NCBI GenBank assembly: GCA_013398955.1 | Contig: VWPU01005228.1 | Coordinates: 135,642 to 199,641, forward strand | Source: Callaeas wilsoni | Lineage: Eukaryota; Chordata; Aves; Passeriformes; Callaeidae | DNA: 64,000 nt | Direction: 5' to 3' | Shown: positions 12,060 through 25,239 of the stretch, piece after piece | Numbering within the stretch: the stretch's first letter is position 1 | How the letters are laid out: each line of letters opens with the position of its first letter | Translations under genes and position numbers: made by a program | The notes under the pieces: generated by a model | Told to the model about the DNA's origin: nothing | The model's input: only the letters and a program-made list of their open reading frames with translations | Database searches by the model: none

Positions 12060-12761
12060 TGTAGTTATGCAGGTAACGACTAAACTGTCTGGTTAGTTAG
12101 ATAACACCTGTAATAGAATATCACTATACTTTGTTCATTAAATATGTATGGGAGAACCAATCCATCCTTGAGTGAAAGAAATCCGTGTAGATATGATACA
12201 AGGAAGTTCAGGGGTTAAGGAATGATTCATCCAGAGCCCCTTGTTAACAATGTATATCGCTGGTGCTTGTCAGAAGTAAGATGGGAGGATGTAGATTTAT
12301 TGTAAAAAGGAGAGTAATCTGACCTGATCCCTGCTCTCCAAAACCCCTGAACCGGCTGGAACTAGGTGCGTAGCATGGGCCGAATCCAAGAACCTAGAGA
12401 GCATGCGTGACAAGGAAAGGTAAAAAGTTCAACTGAGAGGAAGACTTCTTACTTCATCTTTGAGACCCCGGCCCACGACCACCAGGATGCGCTGCACAGG
12501 CGCAAATAACCTTTGAGCTCATTATAATACGAAGCGGGGATAGGTCATGAATATGTATAGGTGCATTGGGAAGTCTAATGCATATGTAATACTTTAAAGG
12601 ATAAATACAGAGATAAGTGCTGCGGTCCGCGAGCGCCATTGGTGGAGCAGAGACTCCCTGGCCGCCCAGCGCTGTAACTTTTGCTTTATTGCCTTGTCCC
12701 TTATTGTCTTTTTATTAAAAACTTTTAAATCCTAACAGAAGAGTGAATTGCGTTTTTCACA
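12060..12761 (+). mobile_element. ERV solo LTR, plus orientation
   Basis: The right part is GC-rich against an AT-rich background. It holds an ordered LTR promoter layout: TATA-like GGATAAATA at 12599-12607, a GC-rich leader, ATTAAA at 12714-12719, and an end at TTTTTCACA (12761). The left edge is uncertain. I place it at TGTAGTTATGCA (12060), which resembles the start of alpharetroviral LTRs as I recall them, but no TSD was found to fix it. No internal retroviral genes flank it. The 61-codon minus-strand frame at 12454-12639 is a by-product of LTR composition. Confidence 0.6.
12599..12607 (+). promoter_or_regulatory. TATA-like box of the 12-kb LTR
   Basis: GGATAAATA about 110 bases upstream of the ATTAAA signal, in the order expected within an LTR. 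Confidence 0.4.
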
Positions 12762-13403
12762 ATCTCATTGCTTCTACTTGAACTTCTGGTACAGGTGAAT
12801 GAAAATCCATCCTTTAGACAAAACAAGTGGCTAATATCTGATGATGTCTTCTCCAATAGATTTATACACATAAAAATGGACTAGATGTAGAGCAAAGGTT
12901 TCTACACAAAAACAAGGAATCTTAAATCCAGTTACCAGCTTCCTTAAGCAAGATTCTTTCTCCAAGTGAGGGAAAGAGCTTCCATGCTGAGCAATATTTC
13001 AATCTCTTCTTCATTTCTAAAGAAAAGAATGCCTTAGATGCAAGAAAGACGTATCTTATGTCGTAATATCTGTATCAATTCACAAATAGGCCCAGGTTTT
13101 CTTTTCACCTAGCTCTGGTAACCGGTGATCAACTAATCAGAGAAGACAGGGACTAAGCTGCTGTCTCTTGTGTTGACATGTACATGATGTACAAAAGTAG
13201 ACTTGTAGTAGGGGTAAAACTTCAAATAAATAAGACAGAAAAAATCCCTAAAATTAAAAGTAAGATGTTAGTGTGGTTTTTGTTAATGTGTTGTCTGTCT
13301 TCCACCCTAACAACCAAACTTTCTGATGTCGTGAAAATTTCCATTCTGAAAGCACCAGTCAGCTTTTATATCTGGGGTCATACGGTAAGGAATACCCCTT
13401 TGG
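12762..13403. other. AT-rich stretch between two LTR pieces
   Basis: No repeat family recognised. The 76-codon frame at 13178-13408 runs to the LTR boundary and has no coding features. Confidence 0.5.
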
Positions 13404-13701
13404 ATTAATTTAGGTCAGCTGGCCTAGTTGTGTCCCTTCCCAGTATCTTCCCCACTGTCAGCCCCTTGATGTGGGGAGAATGTTGGAGAGAGGGCGCTGA
13501 TGCTGTTCCAGCCCTTCTCAGCGGCAGCCAAAACACTGGGGTGTTATCAACACCTTTCCAGCCACCAATGCAAACCACAGCACTGGGAGGGCTGCTGTGG
13601 CAAAATGAACTCTGTCTCAACACACTATTCTAAATCCAAATCACAGAACTGTACCAGCTACTAAGAAGAAAATTACCTCTATCTCAGTCAAAACAAGGAC
13701 A
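13404..13701 (-). mobile_element. Partial ERVL-like LTR (5' half)
   Basis: Same family as the copies at 53008-53601 and 55263-55827, read on the minus strand. It begins TGTCCTTGTTTTGACTGAG at 13701 and continues through the TAATTTTCTTC, GTTGATAACACC and CAGCTGACC blocks seen in the sisters. It stops at about 13404, before the TATA box, so the R and U5 parts are missing. Two overlapping antiparallel frames inside it (13405-13633) are composition artefacts. Confidence 0.72.
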
Positions 13702-14860
13702 AAGGACTTTGTGAACGAGAATGGTAAAGAAAAGGAAAAGGCAGACCTCACAAAAACAATGAAGACAATTACAAGAAACCAACCTTGCAGGTCAAACTAA
13801 TGGGCTACCAAGAAATTGCCGGCACCACTTCAAAGCGGGCCAACCTGCTCTTTGAAGATGATAAGGATGCAAATGTGAGGATCCTGGGTATTTGGGGAGT
13901 TCAAATGTATGTCAGTGGAACTAGACGCAGATAGAGCAATATGCACAGAAAGGGAACCTGGAAGGAAGGAAAAGGGGAATAGATAGAAAGGGGCACAAAA
14001 AACAGGCAGTTCGTATGCCTCTCTGACTAAGCCCTGTGCCTGATCATCGCAATCTGTACCGTTTTCTTATATGGCATTAAATCTTGTTTTAATGATCTCT
14101 CTGCATAAGATTACAGTCTATCTCATGAGTGACAGTGCTGCAAGGACTCAATGCCAGCTACTGTGGTGCGGACTGGGGTGAACAAGGCAAATGGAAAGGG
14201 CTTCCTGCCTGTGGCTAGAGCAGTACCGTGGAACACAGCCCCAGTGTACTTGGTGCTGGCTGCTGCGTGCAAGTGTCTGTACCTGACTGAGAGACACTGA
14301 CATGGCTGAGGGCTTAAACATTGCTAAAATCATCGGGGCACCTTTGTCCACTAAAGCAAACTGAAAAGAAGCGGTTGCTCATCTGCGACCACCGAAGCCC
14401 ACTCCTCCCCAAATATGCCTATTAACTGGAATTTGGACTGTGATGGGAACTTGAGATAAAGTAAAGGGGGCGAAGTAAATTGTCGAATCATCCCACGCCT
14501 AGGGAGAAGAATGTATCCACAAGTGATACTAGAAGAGAGAGTGGAATGCTGTTGGCTCAAACAATCAGGGCAAAACTGCCAAGGTGCGAAGTAACCTTCC
14601 AGGTGCAGAAGGAGAGCACAGCTGACACCTCAGGCTAATAGCTGGTGTTGAATGAAACAGATAAAGAAAGACGCAGACCCTCTGAGGCAGGTGGAGTACT
14701 GTCTCTTTGTCCTTAGTCAAGTGAATTCAGCTGTGATAACTTCCCTGGGAAATACTGGGAAATTCACAGTAGCCTGAAGATATCCATCTCTGCTGATGGG
14801 CCATAATGGGCCATAATGGATTCAGCTGCACTGACTTAATAGGCGGCTGGAACCACTTGA
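13702..14860. other. Unclassified GC-richer block, probably repeat-derived
   Basis: Base composition and word use differ from the surrounding AT-rich DNA, and the block abuts the truncated LTR at 13701. It contains a 10-bp tandem duplication, TGGGCCATAA, at 14797-14806 and 14807-14816. No frame longer than about 70 codons gives a recognisable protein. I could not find a primer-binding site beside the LTR end. It could be old ERV internal sequence or another mobile element, and the class is not resolved. Confidence 0.35.
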
Positions 14861-15319
14861 ACTCTTGACTCACTGTATTACATCATCCAGTGTAAAACTC
14901 TTTGCTCCAGGGGAGATTGGTCATTCTCACCTGAGTGAAAAAGCTCATGAAATCTTTGAATTTCATGGACTTGCCCTGACAGATCAAGATCATAATTTTA
15001 ACAGGAATATGAACTTCACTTTGACCATGGGACATCAAAATTGCAACAACCAAGTATCATTTCTGGATCCAGCAGGTGGGGATTCTATATTGTTCTATTT
15101 TTATTCTTTCTTTCATTGTCTTTAGTGTTTTTTTTGTAATTTTATATTGCTACAGATAATAACTAAAATGGCTACATACCTGCTTTCTATTGCAATTAAG
15201 TTGTTCTAAAATAAACGCTACATATATATTTTTACAAACACCAATTATTCAGTGTTGTTTAGTCTAATCTGCCCCAAGGGATCTATTAATAACTACCTGG
15301 CTTACCCTTGCCTTCTGGG

Positions 15320-15869
15320 GCAGGTTGTAACATATCTTCAGCTGAGTGTGTGCGGATTCACTGGCAAACTGTAAGCAGGCCGGTGTGAGAAGTAGGAAGT
15401 TCTGGGTTTGGGCAGGGGTACCAGGTGTGTGAACATTTTATCTCGGGAGGACCCACGAGAGTGGTGTCCCTGTAGGACTAGTGCTGTGTGTATGCAGCGA
15501 GCACGCAGCTGCAGCAGCTGGCTATTAGGGACCTGTGGGGTGGGTAGGGGTGGCTGTGTAGAGGTGCCAGGCGGGCAGAGGGGCCATGCTGGTGCTTGGG
15601 AAATCCATGAATGTGTGTGTGTTTGTAACCCTGGGGAGTGTGGTGTGTGTGCTGCACTAGTGATTTTTGCCTTTGCCAGCCTAAGAGGGTTAGGGAATGT
15701 GGCTGTGTGTGCATGTGTCTGGTGTGAGTCCTGAGTGTGGGGGTTTCTGAGGGCAGAGCCTTGTCTGATGCTGGTTATATGGCCAGCTGTGTCCATGTCC
15801 TGTGTGGATCTGCTTGTGGCTGTGCATATTTCTGGGGAACACACTTAACTTTGCTACTGGTTGACCCTG
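15320..15869. other. TGTG-rich, GC-richer block, probably repeat-derived
   Basis: Rich in TGTGTG, GGGG and CTGTGTG words on the plus strand. Frames of 78 to 168 codons open on both strands because of the skew, with no recognisable domain. The solo LTR at 15870 inserted at its right edge, and the CCCTG that ends this block is one half of that LTR's TSD. Possibly ERV-derived. Confidence 0.4.
15865..15869. repeat. TSD CCCTG, left copy
   Basis: CCCTG here and at 16505-16509 exactly flank the LTR at 15870-16504. Confidence 0.85.
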
Positions 15870-16504
15870 TGTGCTGGTTTGGACACACATCCAGGAGGAA
15901 ACAACCCGAGGTGGGTGTATCTTTCTCCTGCCTGCCAGGCAAGCAGGCCCCAGCGGCCCCTCTCTCACAGGTTCAGGAAAATAATTTCTCGGATGAAAGT
16001 GAAAGAAACTATTCATTTAACAGAGTCCCCTGCTGTCACGGGGCAAAAAAAGATATTGAAACCCCTTCCCCTGTCCCCTAAAAGAGGACTATGGATTTTA
16101 GAGTTCTTTCTGTAGGTAAAACCTGCAGTCCTGAGCTGGGCCAGGCCGGCCAGGCAGGGTCCGACGATCCCCCTTGGAGGGTCCCGCCGAGCAGGTTCCA
16201 GAGATGATAGATGTTTTCGAATGAAAACTAAACCCAAAACAGTCCAAAAAGGAACAGAAGCCACTGAGGCAGATCAGTCCGTTCTCCGCTGAAAGACAAA
16301 GACCTTACAGAGCAAAACTCTTCTAACTAACAAAAGTTGTCAGATCGCGAGAGAAAAGAATGTAAACATTCTAGTTGCAAGGTCAAGCTAGCCACTTTGA
16401 AGAGTTGTCTCAGCTTTTCTCTCCCCCCTTTGCAATTTAAAGTTACACTAGCGATCAAGCAGGTGATGGGGAATACAGTATTGTCATAGAATCACCCTAA
16501 GACA
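15870..16504 (-). mobile_element. Solo LTR with perfect 5-bp TSD
   Basis: 635 bp with plus-strand ends TGTGCTGG and CTAAGACA, flanked by CCCTG on both sides. It aligns along its whole length with the reverse complement of 46999-47647. Orientation is taken from that sister, where an intact AATAAA lies near the CCGGCACA end, so this copy reads on the minus strand. Its own poly(A) site has decayed to AAATGAAT near 16015. A 5-bp TSD is the usual length for ERVL-type elements, but I do not assign the class firmly. Open frames across it (15690-16264, both strands) are not genes. Confidence 0.9.
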
Positions 16505-16509
16505 CCCTG
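16505..16509. repeat. TSD CCCTG, right copy
   Basis: Exact match to 15865-15869 across the solo LTR. Confidence 0.85.
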
Positions 16510-16555
16510 TTAATGGGAAAATGGCAGAAATATCCTTCAGACCAAGCAGAGGTCC

Positions 16556-16676
16556 CATTGAAGGGACCCACAAAGAGCATCTAATCCAATGCATAAGTGA
16601 ATGGTCTGTACAGGGATTGAACCTGTAATCTAGAATGATTTTAGCACCATGCTCTAACTAGCAGAGCTAATCTCAG
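16556..16676 (-). mobile_element. tRNA-Ile-derived SINE (TguSINE1-like)
   Basis: Read on the minus strand, the element starts with a tRNA-like head. It has an A-box-like TTAGCTCTGCTAGTTAGAGC and a B-box-like GGTTCAATCCC, with spacing typical of a tRNA-Ile gene. A tail containing GGGTCCCTTC follows, as in the copy at 60663-60808. It is an old copy: the head has several substitutions and the CR1-like tail is truncated near 16556. The degenerate anticodon arm and fused tail make it a SINE, not a tRNA gene. Confidence 0.75.
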
Positions 16677-19600
16677 TAATCAAATATCTACTAACATTTC
16701 ATATACTTTATTTCTCCTAGAACAAATAGCTAATCATAGTGTTAATAAAAGTGGTCAAGAAAAACTGAGTTACCGATTTCACCGAGAATTTGTCTACACT
16801 TAAACTGTACATCTTCTTAGACACAATCAACTATATTTTTTGCTGGGGGAAGAGACTCTTAAAAATAGTGCAAAACTGTTTCACTTGTTTGCTATAATGT
16901 CATCCCAACACAAGGAAGGAATCTAATCCACCCTCTGTTCTGACACAAGAGTGAAAGCACTAAAATAGTCTAGAATACAGGTTTCTGGTAATTCCTTTAA
17001 TAGCCTTTCTTGACGTATGCCTATCCCATATATCTGATGCCTATTTTTTTAATTAAACAGTATCATCCTTATTCAACATGATGAAAAAAATCATCAGTCT
17101 ATTTTAAAATATTTTAAACTAATTTATATTCTTCTTTAGAATGTATAGAAATCTTTACAATTTTGCTGAATTTACATTTAAACATCTCTGAGAGTTACCA
17201 GTATATATTCTGAACATAATTATGAACACATATATTTCTTTAATACTCTTTTCGTGGTTCACACCTGAATAGTCCACCAAGGCTAGCAATTAGAAAGTGA
17301 TACATACTCTTTGAGAAAAGGTTTTCATCCCCTTAAGTGCCAGAGTTATATTTGTTTACTCTACACTATTTCTTTGTAATTTGCTTATGAGATTTCATGT
17401 GGCTATATGCCATCCTAAAGTTAAAAAAAAAAAGACCGAAAAATCCCCAACTTCTTCAGCCTCTCTTCTGCTTCCTTGGTCAGTTATCTAGAGCAAAGAG
17501 GAAATTAGATTTGTTTGACGTTATTTGATCTTGATAAATCTCTAAGCTGTTTCTTACAATCTTATTATCCTCCTGGTGTTTACAAACGGATTGTTTAATA
17601 ATCTGTCTTAGCATCTTTTCAGATACCAAAAATGTCTGTAATTCCCAGCAGTAAATCCCCCATATGCACCTCATCTTTTTAAAACACAGATACTGTATTT
17701 GCTGTTTTACTCTCTCTTGAGATTTCATTCTTCCTTAGTAAATTTTCCATAATACTTGTCAATGACTCAGAACTGGTTTTGAGTGTCTTCTTTAAATATA
17801 GCAAATTTCATCAGAACATGCTATCTCAAATACCTTTATCTACATAATCCTTAATCTTTCTTCATTCAGGCCCATTTTTTACTTATTAAACATTTCATCA
17901 CAGTCAAACTCTTTTTTCAAGAATGCTGTTAAAAAGAAATTGACTTTTTCAGTCTTCTCATATTTTACTTGTTTTTCCCTTTAGTCACAATATACTTTGT
18001 TAACAACTATTAAGGAATTGATTTATATTTTTTTATCTGATACTTGCTAGGTTAAAATTTTGGAGTTTTTTTTCCTTTGCATATCTGACATCTTTCCCCT
18101 CTAAATTCCTATTTTCTTTTTACCTTGTAGCAATTTATAAACTTTTGTTTCCATTTTAAATGGTACGGTTTCTTTTTAATGTCGAGTCAAATAATATTCT
18201 TCATGCTGCTGTGTGTATATTATGTACTTGTTCATATGTACTTACCTTTCTTCCACATTCATTCTTTATGTTCTACATCCTGGAAATTGCCAGTTGCCCT
18301 GCAGTTCCATTTCTTATTTTTATTTTTGCTTGAAAATCCTTCCCTTACTAGCATATCAACCTATTTCCAGAGTGTGATGAACTGTTTCTTTTTTGAAATC
18401 CATTTTCATGGTTTTGCTACTGTCACTCCCTTATGACCTCACAATCATGGACTCTATCACTTCATGTTCATTTTCACCCTAATTGTCTTCCACCTTAAGA
18501 TTCTGGACCAGTACCCTCAGTTAGTCGAAGTCAAATATATTGCCAGGACCAAAATGCTAAAAATGCATGACTCAGGGCTCAAAAAATTTTAAGACTTTTA
18601 TGGAAAAGACAGCTTTGACTTCTGTCTTTTCAGCCCCTTGGGTACCTTTGGGTTAATTTTTCATGCATTTCTCTGCAGTCATAAGGGCTAGCAAACTGTT
18701 TTCTTAGAAAGTGAAACGAGATTTTATTTCTTATTCTTATTTTCATTTCTTATTCTTAAACTGCAGGGCTTTAACACTGATCAGCACAAGACTCTTCACA
18801 AAATAAGGACTTTCTACGTTAGATCTATTGACCACTTGTGAAAAGGTAGTATTGTATGAGTATTTGTAATGCCCTGCTGCTGTGTTTTCAATATTTGGTT
18901 ATTGAAAAACTCCCCTTCTTTGTGATTTTCATTTCTCACACTGAAAAAAAGTTGAATCTACTCTTCCCTCACAAGTGGTTTTTACTGCATTATGTGTCCT
19001 AAGGCTTTCAATAAACTCAGAGAATGAAGGCAGTAATGCTGGCATTAACTTTTAACATAGCATAAAACTCAGTGTAATGAAATGAAATAAACTGCAATTT
19101 CATAAAACTCTGTTTTGTGGTCTAATGAATAAAAGTATTTATTAGTTACAGTATGATGGTATAAAAGTAACTGTTCTTTAATCAGTCTTAGAAGACTTTT
19201 ATTTTTAAATTTATATGTTGGTAATATTTTGTGAAACAGGGAATTTGACTTAGTCTATAAAAAATTGTAGCAAACAACTTCTGATGAGTTTACTATCAAC
19301 ATTATATAACAGATTTTTGCTTTTTTAAAAAAATTAATGATGAAGCATTTGAGGGCTCTCATCCAGAAAAGAATCTAAAACTTTCTCTTTTCTGGCTTCT
19401 CATTCATGAAGAACTTTGAGTTACAGATTTCAATTAGAATATGACCTTAAAGAAGGTTTTTGCTTGCACACAGCAATATAGAACAGTGTCCTGATTGACA
19501 ATTCCTTGGGTCTTGCTTATCTCCTGGCAGCTCTTTCTGCAAGTGGTGCTTCCCTGCTGAGTCGATCCTCTTCTGGTGAGAATCAAAGCCACATCAAGCT

Positions 19601-22600
19601 GAGTTATGGAATGCCTCCTGTTTTCAAAAGCCTGGTCAGGCAAATAGAATCAGAAAGGAACGATGTGATTCCCATGATTACTTTGGGGCCTGAATAACGC
19701 TTCTAGGTACTTTGTATGCTATGGAGCATCAACAGCTCATTTTTCTATGAAAATGTACTCATAGAATTATTTAATTTATGTAAACTTAATTTATTTTATT
19801 AGACTCTCTTAAGCTTAAAATAAGAAGTGTGGGTTTGAATTCTGTATACTTTTCAGTCATCTCTGTTAAAGCAATTATTTAAAATTGTTACTTGATACTC
19901 TGTGTGATTAACTGTGAAGTTGTAGAAGAACCTTCACTTAATGAAGGAAAAATTGGGATTTTTTTTCTTGAGAAGAAAGGTATCTTTTTTTAAGAAATGC
20001 TGAATTGGAAAAAGCAGAGTCTTCCACAGTATGGCTGTTACATGAAAATATAGACTCATTGCTTTGCTTTATCCCATTAAATCATTGGAAAGAGTAACAC
20101 TCCACTAAATTCTGAACAGTAGGTAAATACAACCTAGAAATATTTTAAACTGGGTGTTACACTTTGTTTTCTCCTGGACCCAGAAGTAATCTGAGAGAAG
20201 TCTTAATATACAGTGACCATGCACTAGGAGAATAAGTGGAAGATATAACATGGGTCTGTAACTCTTTAAGCAGCCTTGGAATAAAAATATATTTAAATCT
20301 CTTAGTCGTGCAACAGATCACCATTAAGTTGGTCACCAAGTGTTAAGGCTGTTTCAACTTACATTTTAATGTGCCTAACTACCTAGTGTTGCATTGAATA
20401 TAGATGTGAATTGCTTGAGAGTTTAACAAAAAATCTAAGAGTCTCAGTGATGGTAAAACTCACATACATAAACAAGTGGGCATTAAAATTTGCATGTACA
20501 GCTGAAAATTACTCCTGAAATTTGAACCCAGTATCATTGAAGAGGTGACTTTACAGCTGCAGACATCCTTTAGAGGAGCTTTAGACCTCCTGTTCAACAA
20601 TAACAACAGAATAAAAATTACTGTCCCACGATCTTGTATTTGTACCTTGGGAAATAATATTGTATGTCTAGTGTTCCAGGCACTGGCTCTATAATGGCAG
20701 AAGAATACACTTTGCAAAAAGATCTACATGGTTACAGCAAGTGGAACAATGAAGCGCAAATTGATTGTTGTGTCAGTTTTTACTGCTGTGGGATCACAGA
20801 CCTGCATTGTAATAAAAGTACCTTTACATTATCATGACAGTATTAGTAACCAGAGTCACAAGCAAAGAGAGCTTGGTAGCTAGGGACAACCCAAAGTAGA
20901 GTATTTATGGGAATATTTAGATCAGTAGCTTTTCTGGAGTAGCTATTTTGTATTCACATGCACAAACTGAAAATGTACTGTAGCTTTTTAAAATTTGTCT
21001 AGTAGAATAACATTTGGCGCAAATACTTGTGGCCAAGTGTCCTTTGGTAATCTGAGGATTTGAGAATCTTCATGGGGAAAAAAGAAAAGATAAAAATCAG
21101 ATGTATTTAAACTCTTAGGAACACCATTAGCTCTCTTGCAAAAAGCCAGCACACCTGCAAATGCTCTTGCAAAAAAGAATATTGCAAAATTAGAGCATGA
21201 AGAATGAAATAACTTTTCATACAGTGACTGCCACAATGGAGAAACCTCTAGGCAAGGCAAATAGTAGTGCAAAGGGAAGCTGGAGTGAAAGAATATCACA
21301 AAACTGAGATAGTCTGAAATTGCACATTCTGTCTGAAAATACCAGTGAAACGTTAGGGGTTTTCTTGGATAAATGCATGATAAGAAGCATATTTAGAAAC
21401 TGTTATTTTGATTTTTTTCCTGAAATACAGAAAATACAACAAATACAGTCCAATGGCAAATGTAGAGATTGTTTATACTTATACTAATATGATGCGGTAT
21501 CATGATATCAACTTGAAGATATGTCCGTATTTCATGGATATAACACAAACTCTGACTCAATAAAATTATATGGGATAATTTTTTTAAAATCCAGAAAAAA
21601 CAGCCATCAGATACAACATACTGTGAACTTGCCATGAACAATACATCACAGGAGAAGAAACTTTAGGAATTACTAAAAAATTGAGACATTCTAATAGCCG
21701 GGGACACAAAATATTAGGCACTTCCCCACAACAATGGAGAGTTATTGCTGTATGGAATATGTAGCATAAGACATGAACTAAAATTCTGTTAATTTTTGGT
21801 TTTTTTGGTTCTTGTTGCCACTTACAATCCACATACTCTTTAACAGAACACTATATGGTTTTAGAAATGTATGTGGAGTTAACAATAAAATTCCAGCTGA
21901 AACAAATCATGCTTGTAGCAGGCCCAGCTAAGATGTGAGGACAGTCTATTCTGAGTAAAGCACTAAAATTAGAATCCTCAGTAACTGGATTCATTACATT
22001 CTTTCTGTGTGGCTGATCTACCGATAGCATCCTTCTGCTATGCAAGATGTCTCTGTTGACATCCAATCAAAGTGTCAGATATCTTCTTGCACAGATTTAG
22101 TAGTCTGACATTTCTTTTTCTGACTCTTGGTCACAGCCATCTGATCCCCAGAACTGCATACAGAAGAGTTAGAAATAAAAAAATCTACTTTCCCATAAAA
22201 GGTAGAAATAACTGTATAGAGTGTTGCTGTTGAAATTGGATGCTTGTTGAGAGTGACACGAAGTAAGAGAAGAAAGTGTCATTTTCTCCAGGTGTTTTTG
22301 ATGTGGTGATGTGGACTTGGTAAAAGGTAATGCCACATTCTACTGCTTCACGTCAGTTACAGACTTTTATTCTTCGGTTCAATGGATATTTAAATGTTAT
22401 CCTTCTGTCTTGCCTTAACAATACCTTTCACTGAAGGAGACTAGTCATTCTCGAAAATTTTGGCACAAATTAACTCCTTCTGCAGCTTCATTCTTATAGT
22501 TCATGGATCAGATGTTTCACTCAATTTATAGAAGCACATCAACAAGAATAGGAGTTATTGATTTGAATCACAAAATCAGTATATCTTTCCACATTAACTT

Positions 22601-25239
22601 TCATTTTCATCCTTTTTTTTTAATTTCTAAGAATGCAGTTTTACTGTATACAATGAGCAAAACTTCAGCACATCTAGGTACATTAACTTATTTATTAACC
22701 ATGCTATTTAACTTTTTTTTTTTTTCCCATGTGAATTTTTGTGATGGAGAACTCTTAACAGGTTTACAAGTCCTATGTGCATTACATTTTAAGGTCCTAG
22801 CTACAGCATGTATATCTTTACTTTAGAAAAATGAACTCAATCCATACTGATATGTTTTTAGGTCACAGGGACACTATGGCATTTGCTGTAAAAATCCAAG
22901 CTATTCTGAGTTCTTGAAGGAAGTTCATGTAGTTCCCTATTTATTTTATGGATCTCCTTGTGAGCTTGGAAACGGTATTGAATGGGCAGTCATCTGGCTT
23001 CGTAGGAACAATAAAGTCTGAGTTCACTCATAGTTTCTATTGTATTTCTTATTAGAAGCACTGTGAATTTTAATCCAGCTTTGAGGACAGTCAATATCCA
23101 TGCCCTTCTTCACTGACCCTTCTTCCCTTCTTTCAGACAGTAGATATGTTACAGACTCTGAATATTTCCTTCAGCAGCTGTTATCCTAGTTATTGCATCA
23201 GGAAGTGTCAGCACCACATATTTGCATCCAGAGTTGTTTTTCTAGCTTTAGGGTGGTCTTAATATTGCTGAGTTTTAGTGAACCCTGTAGGAATGGACTG
23301 GATCATCATGGTGTGTGAATTATTTCCTTATAAGATTGAGGCCTCTATATCCATCCTTTAAAAGACCTGAGATTTTATAAATACTGTAATGTATTGATAA
23401 CCTTTTAACTATAGTGGAAATTTATATAGCTGCTTTCTAGATACCTCCCTATATACACATGCTTAATTTTTTACAGAGATCAATACAATCTGAGACCATT
23501 GATCCTAAAGTAAAGCAAGAGCACGTCTTTCAACAATATGCAGTTGAAAACAGTAGTCCAAAACAAATACTCAAATTGAAAGGGAAATGTAATAGGATAT
23601 AGCTTTGTTTCAGTCTTTTTGATGAGATGTGATGCATTATCACATTTTCATAAGGGATCCTAGACAAATGAAAAGACAATTTAGCATTATTACCAAAACA
23701 AAATATTAAAGACAAGCAAGATATGTCTCTTTCCTTTTTAAAAGCTCTGAAAAGATAAATTAGTGCCTGTACTTTAAAATTAGATTTTGGGGCAAAAATC
23801 TTCTAGAATACACAGAATGACGTAAAACCTTGTGGTCTTGAAGGAGACATTACGTTTAATGGCTAAAATTCAAAATCTTTAGAAAGAAAATTGCAGCAAA
23901 CCAGGGTTTTCCTTGTGTGTTCCTTTCTGCTTTACTTTTTGAAGGTATTCCCAGGCAAGCATTTTCAATTAGTAAAACCATGTTTTTGATACAAGTCTGC
24001 AGTATAATTTATTTCAATATGCCAAGTGATTTGATAGGAAGAAGTCATTACGAGCTATATTAAGTCATTATGGTCAGAGGAAGAAGGTGTCTTCTGCCCT
24101 GATTATGATCACAGCGACCACAAGCATGAATATAGGAGGTTTTTTTCTGATATTTGGCTACCATGTGTGGAAGTAGAATTTCAGAAGTTGGGATGAATAT
24201 CTTGGCTGTTGATATCTGAGTAGTTGACCAGGTACACAGATGATCTGAAGGAATTTGTTCAAAAAAGAGCACCATAATTTGCACCTCTTGAATGCTTTCA
24301 CTAATATTTAATAAAAGCTGAAAAGTTGACATTCTGAATGCAATTGAAGTAAAGAGGTTATTCTCCTGACCAGTCACTATCTTGTGTCTACTCTAGCAGT
24401 GACTTCCAAGACTGACTGAGGAGAAGGAAAAGAAGACAGTCAACTATCAATTATGATTTTGACTGAATGATATTGAGAACTATTTCAATGCAGCATGAAA
24501 CTGATAAAATGGTTCTAAAAATCGGTATTATTGTACAGATTTATTTGGCTTTGGTGCAGATCATTGTACCTTGAGACAAGCGTTAACCCTGAGGAGGAAC
24601 AGCAGTGTTGTAGTTATGAAGTCTTAGTCTGCTGGAGCTGATTTCAGGAGGTCAGTTACAGGAATTCAATAGAGACCTCCTCAGTATTGTAAGCAAAATA
24701 CACCTAAATAAATAAAGCAGACCTTTGTGGCCCAGCTGGCGTCTCAAGCAGCATGGTCTCCCCCTCATTATTTTAATCTGGATTGGCTCCATTATTATGA
24801 TACTGCTGTTCTCATGGCTGCTGTTCTCTGTCCTTCTTGTACTTTCCCTTTCAGTATAAGAAACAGCATTGAGCTATAGTAATTATTCTGTTATATTATA
24901 AGGCAAGAATACCCCACTGCGGTTATCTGCTCATGCCCAAATGGGAACTTTTTTTTTTTTTAAGCAAATACACTGCGTAAACAAAAACCACTACCTTCCC
25001 TCAAAAAAATCCCACAGTGTTTTCCACTCGGAAATTCCCAAGTGATTGCAAAGAGTTACAGTGATTTATTGTTCTTGTTTTCTTGTTTTCCTAACTTGTT
25101 TCTAGTTGAATTTGTCTGCCTTCCCTTTCTATCTCTTAATTTTTTTTTTTTTCCCCCTGTACTTGTCTCTCCAACTTCTATACCAACAAGGTAGCTGGCC
25201 TACAGCCGGGTAGAAAGAGAAAGTCTAGGCATAGCTCTC
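16677..25239. other. 8.5 kb of AT-rich DNA, no gene seen
   Basis: Mostly unique AT-rich sequence with several homopolymer runs (for example T runs near 22712-22725, 24948-24960 and 25140-25152). No LINE, LTR or SINE was recognised. An exon-like ORF at 19531-19697 is listed separately. Scattered frames of 60 to 107 codons look like chance. Confidence 0.55.
19531..19697 (+). other. Exon-like ORF, unrecognised
   Basis: An open frame entering from about 19506 crosses a plausible acceptor (CTTATCTCCTGGCAG ending 19530) and ends at TAA 19695-19697. The roughly 54 residues after the acceptor are unusually low in AT-type amino acids for this background. I do not recognise them, and no poly(A) signal lies close by. 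Listed only as a candidate. Confidence 0.12.

Noticed and set aside
15338..15844. Minus-strand ORF of 168 codons
   Set aside because: It results from TGTG-rich sequence (histidine, threonine and proline runs) with opposite-strand frames open as well.
13404..16504. A full-length ERV between the LTRs at 13.4 and 15.9 kb
   Set aside because: The two LTRs are of different families, the second has its own perfect TSD, and no gag, pol or env remnants were recognised between them.
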